In this document: positions 16,506-24,537 of the stretch, in pieces
Layout of the letters: every line of letters begins with the position of its first letter
Numbering within the stretch: the stretch's first letter is position 1
From: an uncultured Lachnospiraceae bacterium
GTDB taxonomy: Bacteria > Bacillota > Clostridia > Lachnospirales > Lachnospiraceae
Reading direction: 5' to 3'
Length of the DNA stretch: 64,000 bases
Assembly (NCBI GenBank): GCA_944384025.1
Contig: CALWRS010000001.1
Location: 1-64,000, forward strand
Position numbers and translations under genes: made by a program
The notes under the pieces: model-generated
Seen by the model: only the letters and a program-made list of their open reading frames with translations
Told to the model about the DNA's origin: nothing
Database searches by the model: none

Positions 16506-17235
16506 CTTCGGTTTGTACTTGCGGCAGCGATAGCATGTAGCGAAGCAGCCGGATAGCGTTTTCCGTATTTTCTCCGGTTAGGCAGATTGTAAACGTGTAC
16601 GAACGGTCGTAATTTTGCTTGTTTAACGACTTATAAAACTCTGTATTATCTAGGCGAACTCCGTAAAAGGTCAGTTCGCCGCTTTCGTCGTTTGTATAAT
16701 AAAAGCGGTCTTCTTTCGGCACGGCGGCCAAAATATCTTCCGGCAGGTCGTCTAGCGGAGCAAGCAAAGAAGCTTTGGCGTACGTTTGCAAGGCCGTTTC
16801 CGGTGCAATCAAAACGTCCATCGTTCCGGCGGCGGCGTACGTGCTGAGGTTGGAAAGATCGGCGGCGGATTGGGAAGAGAGCGAGTCGTTTAGCATAATG
16901 CGGTCGTCTTCCGGGTCGTAGCCAATGCCAACAAGCGCCGACGCAAAGTACTCTTCCGTACCTTGCAAGTCTAGGATGTTATCCAGCATAATAACGTACA
17001 GCTGCTCGTCGGGGCGGGGCTTTAAGGTCGTATACAAAAGCGCGACAAGCAGTCCGCCGGCCGCAAGCGTAAACACAAGCTTTAGAAGGTAATAATCAAC
17101 AAAGAAATTCCACTTTCCCCTAGCGTCTAATTCCTTCCACTTTTGCCAGGTGTTTTTCGTCTCCTCGCGGTCCTCTAGTTTTTTGTATATAGCGGCGTCG
17201 TCGTCAAGCGCCGTTTTTTTATGATCAATCTCCAT
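16501..17235 (-). CDS. Membrane-anchored extracytoplasmic protein, unknown function
   Basis: The 244-aa protein has a charged cytosolic head of about 50 residues, one transmembrane helix (LLKLVFTLAAGGLLVALLY) and an outer domain of about 170 residues. The outer domain has phrases such as YVIMLDN, TMDVLIAPETALQTYA and TFTICLTGEN that resemble the lobes of solute-binding folds, but I cannot assign a family. The ATG at 17235 follows AAAGGAG. A longer frame upstream has no supporting SD and runs through a terminator. Its stop lies inside the terminator shared with asd. Confidence 0.75.
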   Translation of the reverse strand: MEIDHKKTALDDDAAIYKKLEDREETKNTWQKWKELDARGKWNFFVDYYLLKLVFTLAAGGLLVALLYTTLKPRPDEQLYVIMLDNILDLQGTEEYFASALVGIGYDPEDDRIMLNDSLSSQSAADLSNLSTYAAAGTMDVLIAPETALQTYAKASLLAPLDDLPEDILAAVPKEDRFYYTNDESGELTFYGVRLDNTEFYKSLNKQNYDRSYTFTICLTGENTENAIRLLRYMLSLPQVQTEE

Positions 17236-17266
17236 AAGTTTCTCCTTTTGCCTTCGGCTTCCCAAC

Positions 17267-17275
17267 ATTGTAGCA
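17267..17275 (-). promoter_or_regulatory. Possible extended -10 promoter for the 16501-17235 gene
   Basis: On the minus strand TGC followed by TACAAT forms an extended -10 element about 30 bp before the start codon. The -35 region is poor, so this is a weak call. Confidence 0.35.
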
Positions 17276-17334
17276 TAAGGGAAAAGAAAAAGAAATACGG
17301 CAAATCTGAAATCTTTGTAAAACGCTTCTAGACA

Positions 17335-17372
17335 CAAAGAAAAGACGCCAGAGCAAAGCCCTGACGCCTCTT
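17335..17372 (-). terminator. Distal terminator of the 17.4-kb non-coding segment
   Basis: On the minus strand GGCGTCAGGGC pairs with GCTCTGGCGTC (eleven pairs, three of them G-U) around TTT, followed by TTTTCTTTG. Confidence 0.7.
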
Positions 17373-17460
17373 CTTTTATGGGATAGGGATATCGGCAAGA
17401 TTCAAGAAGGAAAAATCCTTCGTGACGAATACTCCCGGGAGACAGAGTCTCCGATAGAAA

Positions 17461-17496
17461 CAAAAAAAGGTGCTGTGGAATTTCCACAGCACCTTT
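17461..17496 (-). terminator. Proximal terminator hairpin right after a consensus promoter
   Basis: On the minus strand AAAGGTGCTGTGGAA and TTCCACAGCACCTTT form a perfect 15-bp stem with a one-base gap, followed by a seven-T run. It lies only about 10 nt after the predicted transcription start, and also downstream of the DUF2927 lipoprotein gene. Confidence 0.85.
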
Positions 17497-17511
17497 GCCG
17501 TTTCTGGGGTC

Positions 17512-17540
17512 ATTATAAATCCAAAGAAGGACCTTGTCAA
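17512..17540 (-). promoter_or_regulatory. Consensus SigA promoter upstream of the non-coding segment
   Basis: On the minus strand TTGACA (17540-17535) and TATAAT (17517-17512) are separated by 17 bp, a perfect match to the consensus. It lies between the stop of the lipoprotein gene and a terminator hairpin, with no gene directly after it. Confidence 0.75.
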
Positions 17541-17557
17541 CAGGAAATTAAAAAAAA

Positions 17558-18607
17558 TTATCCGTCTAACAGCCCGCGAAGAACCGCTACCGCTTCTTCC
17601 TCGGTCATTCCGGGAGTCAGCTCTTCCCGGTAGAGCGTCTCCACCATCAGCCAGTCGATGTCGGTCGGCCACTGGGGCGTGTTAAAGTTTTGATAAAACA
17701 GGCTGTCCGGATACGTGTAGGAGTCGTTAAAGATTCCTAGGCTTTGGATAATTTCCTCTAAAATAACGGAGTTTTTCGTCTCGCGGTCAATGTCGTTGCA
17801 AATGCCAACCTCGCCGTCCGTGTAAACGTAGTTCGAAAACCAGGCTGTTGCGTAGCCGTCGGTGTATGCGTCGCCGATTCGGTCAAGAGCAAACTCCTGA
17901 TACTCGTCGTAGGGCAAAATCTGAATCGTATAATTTGCGTCCTCTTCCGACATGCCTGCTTCCTGCACGGAGTATATGCCCGGGAAGCCCGGAATTTCGT
18001 TTAAGGCAGCGGTAAGCCGGTTAATCAAAGCGACGTCCTCTGTCGTAACGACACCGCGCAAAACGTAGTAGATGGGCGACGTCCATTTGCGAACCTGCTC
18101 GGGTTCGTCTCCGTCGCAATACTCCGAATGCATTACTGTTTCGCAGAAATAGGAGATGATTTCGTCGGTGCTGTACCCTTTTTTGTCAATGGCAGCGGTT
18201 TGCTGTTCTTTCAGGAAGTAAAGCACGACAGAGTCTCCCTCGTAGAGAATCGTCCCTGCCTGCGGTTCCTGGGACACAACTGTGTCCGGAAGCGGGGTCA
18301 CGCCCGAGAGAATAAAGTCCGCTTCTTCGATAGTTACTTTAAGACCCAAATCAAGGGCGTCAAGCGCTTCGTACGCTGCCGAAACATCCCAGCCCTCGTA
18401 GTCGCGAAGCACAGTAGCAAGCGGCTCCGGCGTGGGTGTAGGCGTAGGCGTAGCGGTTGGCGTGGGTGAGGGCGTGGGCGCAGGGAAATCGGTTTCTTCC
18501 AAAAGGTCTCCTCTGGACTGTCCCGAAGGAATGGAACTGTCGGTCTTTGCGCAGCCTGCAAGCAGCACAAGGAGAAGGCAGGCGGAAAAAAATCGTTTTA
18601 TATGCAT
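17558..18607 (-). CDS. Lipoprotein with PASTA-like and DUF2927-like domains
   Basis: The 349-aa product has a lipoprotein signal ending LLAGC, then a linker of alternating Thr and Pro (about residues 45-65). A PASTA-like domain follows (GWDVSAAYEALDALDLGLKV, TVVSQEPQAGT). The C-terminal 200 residues resemble DUF2927 (YATAWFSNYVY, VILEEIIQSLGIFND). PASTA domains bind peptidoglycan-type ligands. The role is unknown. I chose the ATG at 18607 because GGAGG lies five bases upstream; an in-frame ATG four codons earlier overlaps that SD. It has its own promoter and is divergent from the peptide transporter operon. Confidence 0.8.
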   Translation of the reverse strand: MHIKRFFSACLLLVLLAGCAKTDSSIPSGQSRGDLLEETDFPAPTPSPTPTATPTPTPTPEPLATVLRDYEGWDVSAAYEALDALDLGLKVTIEEADFILSGVTPLPDTVVSQEPQAGTILYEGDSVVLYFLKEQQTAAIDKKGYSTDEIISYFCETVMHSEYCDGDEPEQVRKWTSPIYYVLRGVVTTEDVALINRLTAALNEIPGFPGIYSVQEAGMSEEDANYTIQILPYDEYQEFALDRIGDAYTDGYATAWFSNYVYTDGEVGICNDIDRETKNSVILEEIIQSLGIFNDSYTYPDSLFYQNFNTPQWPTDIDWLMVETLYREELTPGMTEEEAVAVLRGLLDG

Positions 18608-18645
18608 GGGTACCTCCATTCGAAAAGCAAATTTCCTTTTTTCTC

Positions 18646-18674
18646 AGTGTAGCATTCTTTTTTTTGTGCGTCAA
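18646..18674 (-). promoter_or_regulatory. SigA-type promoter for the PASTA/DUF2927 lipoprotein
   Basis: On the minus strand TTGACG (18674-18669) and TACACT (18651-18646) are separated by 17 bp, about 40 bp before the start codon. Confidence 0.65.
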
Positions 18675-18707
18675 TGCGCACCTTTGCGGGAATTTCGCAA
18701 GTTTTCC

Positions 18708-18736
18708 TTGCAAAAAAAAAGAAAATTGGGTATGCT
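18708..18736 (+). promoter_or_regulatory. SigA-type promoter of the peptide ABC transporter operon
   Basis: TTGCAA (18708-18713) and TATGCT (18731-18736) are spaced by 17 bp. The start codon at 18780 follows an AGGAGGGG site. Confidence 0.65.
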
Positions 18737-18779
18737 AGTAGGCGCACAACAAAATATTCGCACAGGAGGGGAGATTGCC

Positions 18780-20315
18780 ATGAAAAAAATCATGACGATA
18801 ACCATTCTTTTCGCTGCGCTTCTGACCATACTAAGCGGATGCTCAGGTGGGACGGGAACGGACGAAGGGAGAAATAATTCTGCCGGCGGATCGGTTGTTG
18901 TCGGAATTACACAGGATCTGGATAGTCTTGACCCACATAAGGCAGTAGCGGCAGGAACGAAAGAGGTTTTGTATAATATCTTTGAAGGGCTTGTAAAGCC
19001 GGACAAAGATGGAAATTTGGTTGCCGCCGTGGCCGAGAGCTACGAAATTTCCGAAGACGGAACGACTTACACGTTTGTGCTTCGTCCGAACGTTTTGTTC
19101 CACAACGGGAAAACGGTAACTGCCGAAGATGTCATTTATTCGCTTAAGCGAAGCGCGGGGCTGCTTGACACATCCGATCCGGAAGTGCAGACAGTTGCCG
19201 CGCTTTCTGTAATTCAGACGATCGAATCCACGGTAAACAGCGAGGGGCGGGAAGAAATTACAATCCGTCTCTCATCGCCGAACACGGAGCTGCTTGGCTA
19301 CTTAACTTGCAGCATTGTTCCGTGCGACTATACGAAACAGGACACGGAGCCGGTTGGCACGGGACCGTTTGTTTTTTCTTCTTATACGCCAATGGACAGC
19401 GTCGTAATCGTAAGAAACGATTCCTATTACGGCCAAAAGGCGCATTTAGAGAAAGTAACGTTTCAGATTTCGGAAAGTACAGATGCGGCGTTTGTGGAGC
19501 TGCTTGCCGGAAACATTGATATTTTTCCGTATTTGACGGAGGATCAGGCGGCGCAGCTTGCGGGACAGTACAATATCGAAATCGGCGACATGAGCCTTGT
19601 GCAGGGGCTGTTTTTAAACAACGCCGCAGCGCCGTTTGACAATCCGCTTGTCAGACAGGCAATGTGCCACGCGGTGGACAGACAGGGCATTATCGATATG
19701 ATTTCCGGCGGACACGGAACGATTATCGGAAGCGGCGTGTACGCATCGTTTGGCGCCTATTACGACGAGTCGCTTGCCGGACGCTACGAGTACGACGTAG
19801 AAAAAGCGAAGGCGCTTTTGGAGGAAGCGGGCTACGGAGACGGCTTTTCGTTTACGATTGTCGTTCCGTCCAACTATTCGTATCATATCAGCACGGCGCA
19901 GGTGATTGTGCAGCAGCTAAAGCAGGTAGGCATTGAGGCGAAGATTCAGCAGATCGAATGGGCAAGCTGGCTTTCGGACGTTTACGCGGACCATAATTTC
20001 GAAGCGACGATTATCGGTCTTGACTCGCAGTTAGCGCCGTCGGACATTTTAAAGTACTACATTTCCGGCTCGCCGAAAAACTTTATTAACTACGAAAACG
20101 ACGCCTTTATGCAAACGTACGAAAAAGCGGTGCAGACGACGGACGCGGAGCAAAAAAAGCAGTACTACAAAGAACTGCAGCGCTACTTAGCGGACGACGC
20201 GGCTTCGGTGTTTATTCAAAGTCCGGCGCTTTTGGTAGCGGTTAATCCGGCGCTTGATGGATATACGTTTTATCCGGTCTACGTGCAGGACATGGCGTCT
20301 GTATATTACAAATAG
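18780..20315 (+). CDS. Peptide ABC transporter substrate-binding lipoprotein (SBP family 5)
   Basis: The 511-aa lipoprotein (lipobox ILSGC) belongs to the DppA/OppA family. VGITQDLDSLDPHKA, the SYEISEDGTTYTFVLR and FHNGKTVTAEDVIYSLKR signature stretch, and GTGPFVF are present. It should capture peptides or related oligomers outside the cell for the permease genes that follow. The ATG at 18780 is preceded by AGGAGGGG and by a promoter at 18708; the longer frame from 18432 reads antisense to the divergent lipoprotein gene. The next gene begins 11 bp downstream. Confidence 0.93.
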   Translation: MKKIMTITILFAALLTILSGCSGGTGTDEGRNNSAGGSVVVGITQDLDSLDPHKAVAAGTKEVLYNIFEGLVKPDKDGNLVAAVAESYEISEDGTTYTFVLRPNVLFHNGKTVTAEDVIYSLKRSAGLLDTSDPEVQTVAALSVIQTIESTVNSEGREEITIRLSSPNTELLGYLTCSIVPCDYTKQDTEPVGTGPFVFSSYTPMDSVVIVRNDSYYGQKAHLEKVTFQISESTDAAFVELLAGNIDIFPYLTEDQAAQLAGQYNIEIGDMSLVQGLFLNNAAAPFDNPLVRQAMCHAVDRQGIIDMISGGHGTIIGSGVYASFGAYYDESLAGRYEYDVEKAKALLEEAGYGDGFSFTIVVPSNYSYHISTAQVIVQQLKQVGIEAKIQQIEWASWLSDVYADHNFEATIIGLDSQLAPSDILKYYISGSPKNFINYENDAFMQTYEKAVQTTDAEQKKQYYKELQRYLADDAASVFIQSPALLVAVNPALDGYTFYPVYVQDMASVYYK

Positions 20316-20326
20316 CAGGAAAAAAC

Positions 20327-21271
20327 ATGACGATTTTAAAAAAATTTCTGGCAATGGTTGGAACGGTGCTGCTGCTCTCTTTTCTCTCCTTTTTGGCCTT
20401 TCAGGTAATACCGGGAGATGCCGCGCAGGTGCAGCTTGGCACGAACGCCACGCCGGAAGCGCTTTTGGAACTTCGGGAGGAGCTGGGGCTTAACGACCCG
20501 GTTTTGGTGCGCTACGCGCGCTGGCTTAAGGGCGCCCTGCAAGGCGATTTTGGCGTTTCCACGCGCTACCGGATGCCTGTATCCGAATTGCTTTCGCAAA
20601 TGCTTCCCAATACGCTTGCGCTTGCGCTTTTGTCGCTTCTTTTGGTGCTTGTTTTGGCGTTTCCGCTCGGGCTTCTTTGCGCCCGGTTTGAAGGCAGTTT
20701 GTTCGACCGCTTTTTTACGTGGGTCAACCAGACGGTGATGGCGGTCCCCTCGTTTTTTCTGGGCATTTTGATTTCTATTTTTCTTGGAATCGTGCTTCGG
20801 CTGTTTGTGCCCGGACGAGCGGTTTCATGGAGCGAAAATCCGGCGGAATGCCTGCGCTACCTTTTTTTTCCGGCGCTTGCGATTGCGCTTCCAAAAGCGG
20901 CGATGTCGGTGCGCTTTTTAAAAAGCTCGCTCATTACGGAAAAAAACAAAGACTACGTGCGTACGGCGCGCGGCAAGGGCATGTCCCGCACCCGCGTGCT
21001 GCTTACGCAAATGCTTGGAAACGCAATGATTTCCGTCGTTACGTTTCTTGGCGTAGTTGCGGCGGAAGCTTTGGCGGGAAGCATTGTAGTGGAGCAGGTT
21101 TTTGGCGTAAACGGCCTTGGGCGGCTTTTGGTCGCGTCGATTGCCAACCGCGATTATAACGTCGTGCAGGCGATTATTCTCTACCTTGGCATCGCCGTCG
21201 TTTTGGTAAACCTGCTTGTGGATGTTTTGTACCGAAGGCTCGACCCCAGAGTTCGCCGGCAGGCATCGTAG
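20327..21271 (+). CDS. Peptide ABC transporter permease (DppB-like)
   Basis: The 314-aa protein has an N-terminal membrane helix, the outer segment with ALRE-like LELREELGLNDPVLVRYARW and five further helices. The EAA loop, which contacts the ATPase, is visible as YVRTARGKGMSRTRVLLTQM. This is the first of two half-permeases of a DppB/DppC pair. The partner is the N-terminal part of the fused gene that begins 10 bp downstream. Confidence 0.93.
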   Translation: MTILKKFLAMVGTVLLLSFLSFLAFQVIPGDAAQVQLGTNATPEALLELREELGLNDPVLVRYARWLKGALQGDFGVSTRYRMPVSELLSQMLPNTLALALLSLLLVLVLAFPLGLLCARFEGSLFDRFFTWVNQTVMAVPSFFLGILISIFLGIVLRLFVPGRAVSWSENPAECLRYLFFPALAIALPKAAMSVRFLKSSLITEKNKDYVRTARGKGMSRTRVLLTQMLGNAMISVVTFLGVVAAEALAGSIVVEQVFGVNGLGRLLVASIANRDYNVVQAIILYLGIAVVLVNLLVDVLYRRLDPRVRRQAS

Positions 21272-21281
21272 GGGGAAGGCT

Positions 21282-23732
21282 ATGAAAAAAATCAACTACA
21301 ACCTTCTTTTTGGAAGCATTTTTACCGGCGCGGCGCTTCTGCTCGTGCTCGTCGGACTTTTTTATACGCCGTACGACCCGGAAGAAATGGACGCGGCGGC
21401 GAAAAATCTTGCGCCCTCGCTTTCGCACTTATTTGGCACGGACAATTACGGCAGAGACCTTTTAAGCCGTGTGATGGTCGGTGCGCGCACAACGTTTGCA
21501 ACAGGAATTTTGACCGTTCTTGCGGGAGGAATTTTCGGAACGCTTGTAGGCTTATTGTGCGGCTATTTTGGCGGCTGGCTGGACGAATGCATTATGCGCA
21601 TTAACGACGGAATTTTAGCGTTTCCAAGCATTTTGCTGGCGCTTGCGTTTGTCGGGATGTTTGGCGCAGGAGAAAAAAATATCGTATTGGCGCTTGGCAT
21701 TTTGTTTATCCCAAGCATTGCGCGGGTCGTGCGCGGCGAAGTGCTGCGCCAGCGGGAGCTTGACTACGTGACAAACGCGAAGCTTATGGGCGCATCTACG
21801 GGGCGCATCCTGTTTGTGCACATCCTTCCTAACCTGCGCCGCACGCTGCTTGTTACAATGGCAATCGGCTTTAACAACGCTGTGCTTGCGGAAGCCGGCC
21901 TTAGCTATTTGGGGCTTGGCGTGCAGCCGCCAAAAGCAAGTCTTGGGCGGATGCTTCAGGAGGCGCAAAGCTGCCTGCGGCTGGCGCCGTGGTACGCGAT
22001 TGTCCCGGGCGTAGTTATTGTTGTCGCCGTACTTGGCGTTGCGCTGCTTGCGGAAGCGTTCTCCGAAGAAAAGTCGCCGGCAAGAGCTGCAAAGAAAAAA
22101 GGAAAAAGCCTAGCGGCGGGGGCTGCGCCAGCGGGCAGCCTGCTTTTTGCAAAGAACTTACGCGTCTCGTTTCCAGACGCGCGGGAGCGCATGGAGAAAT
22201 ACGCGGTAAATAACGTGAGCTTTTCGCTCTCTCCCGGAGAAATCCTTGGAATTGTAGGAGAGTCCGGCAGCGGCAAAAGCATGACGGCAAAGGCGATTCT
22301 CGGCCTTTTGCCGGAATCCGCAAACGTATCGGGGAGCATTTTGTATTGCCAAAAAGAGAGCGGGCAGGCAATCGATTTGCTTGCCGCAAAAGAAGAGACG
22401 ATGCAAAAGCTGCGGGGGGCGGATATGGCGATGGTTTTTCAGGAGCCGATGACTTCGCTGAATCCTGTCCGGCGCATAGAAGCGCAGCTTATGGAAGTCT
22501 TTCGCGTCCACCACGTCTGCGGCAGCCGTTCTCTTTTGCGGGCGCGTCTTGTTCGTGCGCTGCGGGAAGTGGAGTTAACGGATGCGGAAGGGGTGCTGCG
22601 CAGTTATCCGCACGAGCTCTCCGGAGGAATGCGCCAGCGCGTCATGATTGCCATGGCGATGCTTTTGCGCCCGAGGATTTTGCTTGCGGACGAGCCGACA
22701 ACAGCGCTTGACGCGCAGACGCAGGAAGAAATTCTTGCGCTTTTGCAAAAATTGCAAAAAGAATACGGAACGGCGGTTGTGTTAATCTCTCACAATTTGT
22801 CTGTAATTAAAAAGCTTTGCAGCCGCGTTTTGGTTTTGGAGCGCGGACAGCTTGTGGAAGAAGGCGCGTGCGAGGAAATTTTTCGCGCGCCAAGGCAGGC
22901 GTTTACGCGAAAACTTTTGCAGGCGGCGCAGGGAGAGGATTTTACGAAGCGCCTGCTTGTGCCAAAGGATAGCCCTGTCGTTTTGACGGTGAGCCATTTG
23001 CACGTTTACTACGGAAAGAAAACGAGACTTCTTCGTCCGCTTTCCTACCAAAAGGAAGTGCTTGGCGGCTTTTGCATGACCGTTAAAAAGGGCGAAGTTT
23101 ACGGAATTCTTGGGCGAAGCGGAAGCGGGAAATCGACGCTTGCCAGATGCTTATGCGGCGTGCAGCGGGGGCGGATGGCAGGACGCATACAGGCGCAGGG
23201 GCGAATAGGCATGGTCTTTCAGGACCCCTACAGCAGCTTAAACCCGCAAAAGAGCGTTTTGTGGCTGCTTGAAGAGCCGCTTAGAAACCAAGGCGTTTGC
23301 AAAAAGGAGCGGCGCGAACAGGCGCTTGCCATGCTTGCGGCAATCGGCCTTTCCGAAGAATACGCCGGAAAAAATATTACACAGCTCTCCGGCGGAGAGC
23401 GCCAGCGCGTGGCAATTGGTATTGCCTTAATGGCGCGTACGGAAATTTTGATACTTGACGAACCGGTCTCCGCGCTTGACGTAACCGTGCAGGAGCAAAT
23501 TCTTGCGCTGCTCACTAAGCTTCATAATTTGTGGGATCTGACATATCTATTAATATCGCACGATGAGAGCGTAATTCGCAGAATGACTACAAACAGCAGC
23601 CGCGTAGACGCCCCGCAGGAGGAAGCAGAAGTAAAAAAAACGCGAAAAAACGTGAAAAATGAAAAAAATTCTATTTACTTTTCAGAGAAATTTTATTATT
23701 ATGAGGGCATAAAACCTGAGAGTGAGGAGTAA
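21282..23732 (+). CDS. DppC-like permease fused to two peptide-transporter ATPase domains
   Basis: The 816-aa polypeptide joins three proteins that are normally separate. Residues 1-265 are a DppC-type permease (FGTDNYGRDLLSR; EAA loop near DYVTNAKLMGAS). After an Ala/Lys linker comes ATPase 1 with Walker A GESGSGKS at 326-333 and LSGGMRQR at 446. ATPase 2 has GRSGSGKS at 611-618 and LSGGERQR at 702. Both have Walker B DEP and the H-loop His. With the preceding gene it forms a full importer. ATPase 2 ends right after ISHDESVIRR: the usual DRVAVM(Y/L) strand and the oligopeptide C-terminal domain are missing. The Lys/Glu/Tyr-rich tail runs over the promoter of the next gene, which suggests a truncated C-terminus. 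Confidence 0.9.
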   Translation: MKKINYNLLFGSIFTGAALLLVLVGLFYTPYDPEEMDAAAKNLAPSLSHLFGTDNYGRDLLSRVMVGARTTFATGILTVLAGGIFGTLVGLLCGYFGGWLDECIMRINDGILAFPSILLALAFVGMFGAGEKNIVLALGILFIPSIARVVRGEVLRQRELDYVTNAKLMGASTGRILFVHILPNLRRTLLVTMAIGFNNAVLAEAGLSYLGLGVQPPKASLGRMLQEAQSCLRLAPWYAIVPGVVIVVAVLGVALLAEAFSEEKSPARAAKKKGKSLAAGAAPAGSLLFAKNLRVSFPDARERMEKYAVNNVSFSLSPGEILGIVGESGSGKSMTAKAILGLLPESANVSGSILYCQKESGQAIDLLAAKEETMQKLRGADMAMVFQEPMTSLNPVRRIEAQLMEVFRVHHVCGSRSLLRARLVRALREVELTDAEGVLRSYPHELSGGMRQRVMIAMAMLLRPRILLADEPTTALDAQTQEEILALLQKLQKEYGTAVVLISHNLSVIKKLCSRVLVLERGQLVEEGACEEIFRAPRQAFTRKLLQAAQGEDFTKRLLVPKDSPVVLTVSHLHVYYGKKTRLLRPLSYQKEVLGGFCMTVKKGEVYGILGRSGSGKSTLARCLCGVQRGRMAGRIQAQGRIGMVFQDPYSSLNPQKSVLWLLEEPLRNQGVCKKERREQALAMLAAIGLSEEYAGKNITQLSGGERQRVAIGIALMARTEILILDEPVSALDVTVQEQILALLTKLHNLWDLTYLLISHDESVIRRMTTNSSRVDAPQEEAEVKKTRKNVKNEKNSIYFSEKFYYYEGIKPESEE
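23674..23702 (+). promoter_or_regulatory. SigA-type promoter for the DUF4234 gene
   Basis: TTTACT (23674-23679) and TATTAT (23697-23702) are spaced by 17 bp in AT-rich DNA. The site lies inside the last codons of the fused ABC gene. Confidence 0.55.
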
Positions 23733-23736
23733 CATC

Positions 23737-24078
23737 ATGATTCAAAGAAGAAGCATCGCAACCTGCATCATCTTAAGCATTGTGACTTGTGGAATTTACG
23801 GTTTGTATTGGCTTGCATGTCTTGCAAACGACACAAACACGGTTTCCGGCAAGCCTGGTACAACGGGCGGCACCGTAGTGCTGCTTTCGATTGTCACCTG
23901 CAGTATTTATCAGTTTTATTGGCTCTATACTGCCGGTCAGAAAATCGACGAAGTAAAGATGTCGAAGGGACTTCCTTCCGGAAACTGCGGGTTGATTTAT
24001 CTGCTGCTGTCCATCTTCGGCTTCAGTATTATCGCATACGCGCTGATGCAAAACGAGCTGAACAACTTGGCAGACTAA
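23737..24078 (+). CDS. DUF4234-type membrane protein
   Basis: The 113-aa protein has three hydrophobic segments, and its repeated STIVTCGIYGLYWL / SIVTCSIYQFYWLY pattern is typical of DUF4234. Its function is unknown. I chose the ATG at 23737, which has a GTGAGGAG SD; an in-frame GTG at 23722 overlaps that SD. A terminator follows at 24106. Confidence 0.8.
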   Translation: MIQRRSIATCIILSIVTCGIYGLYWLACLANDTNTVSGKPGTTGGTVVLLSIVTCSIYQFYWLYTAGQKIDEVKMSKGLPSGNCGLIYLLLSIFGFSIIAYALMQNELNNLAD

Positions 24079-24105
24079 CTCTTTTTAGAAAAATGAGAGA
24101 CTGTT

Positions 24106-24138
24106 GGGGAGATTGCGTGCGATCTCCCCTTCTGTTTT
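24106..24138 (+). terminator. Terminator after the DUF4234 gene
   Basis: GGGGAGAT and ATCTCCCC pair around TGCGTGCG, followed by TTCTGTTTT. Confidence 0.75.
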
Positions 24139-24156
24139 CAGAAAATGAGGGCGGTT

Positions 24157-24537
24157 ATGAAAAAGCGTTTGACGCGTACGCTTGCGATTGCTGGAGCGCT
24201 GCTTGCGGCAGGGTTTGCGTACGGATTTTTTGTGCAAATGACCGGTTGGGCGGTACCGTGCGTATTTCGCAAAGCAACAGGATTTCTCTGCCCGGGCTGC
24301 GGCATCAGCCGGATGTGCTTAGCGCTGATGCAGCTTGATTTTCGCGCCGCCTTTTCGTATCATCCGGTCGTCATACTTCTTGCCCCTTTTTGGCTCTACG
24401 CCTTTCTTTCGTGGATAATTCCTTATATAAAAACAGGCCAAAGGGAGCACACAAAAATCCAAAACGCAATTCTTTATGTGTCCATTGGCCTATTGCTTCT
24501 TTACGGCGTCGTCAGAAATCTGCCGTTTTCGTCGTAG
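24157..24537 (+). CDS. DUF2752 membrane protein
   Basis: The 126-aa protein has a hydrophobic N-terminus and two or three later membrane helices. The motif TGFLCPGCGISRMC is the DUF2752 signature, with two conserved Cys near the membrane. Its function is unknown. The ATG at 24157 has GAGGG five bases upstream; the ATG at 24145 has no SD. It starts just after a terminator, so it may have low read-through expression or a promoter I cannot see. Its 3' end overlaps the convergent DUF4173-like gene by 37 bp. Confidence 0.8.
   Translation: MKKRLTRTLAIAGALLAAGFAYGFFVQMTGWAVPCVFRKATGFLCPGCGISRMCLALMQLDFRAAFSYHPVVILLAPFWLYAFLSWIIPYIKTGQREHTKIQNAILYVSIGLLLLYGVVRNLPFSS

Larger units (their letters stand above)
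17335..17505 (-). ncRNA. Candidate small RNA or structured leader with two terminators
   Basis: A consensus promoter at 17540-17512 would start transcription near 17505 on the minus strand. The RNA begins with a terminator hairpin (17496-17466 and T-run). It then has GGAGAC/GTCTCC and GAAGGA/TCCTTC hairpins enclosed by TATCGG/CCGATA arms, and ends in a second terminator (17372-17335). In the second terminator three pairs are G-U on the minus strand but would be A-C mismatches on the plus strand, which fixes the orientation. No ORF with an SD is inside. It matches no riboswitch class I recognise. It could be a free sRNA or the leader of the 16501-17235 gene. Confidence 0.45.

Noticed and set aside
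17380..17460. Known riboswitch class in the folded segment
   Set aside because: I compared it from memory with TPP, SAM, glycine, c-di-GMP, THF, lysine and guanidine motifs and saw no match, so it is reported only as an unassigned structured RNA.
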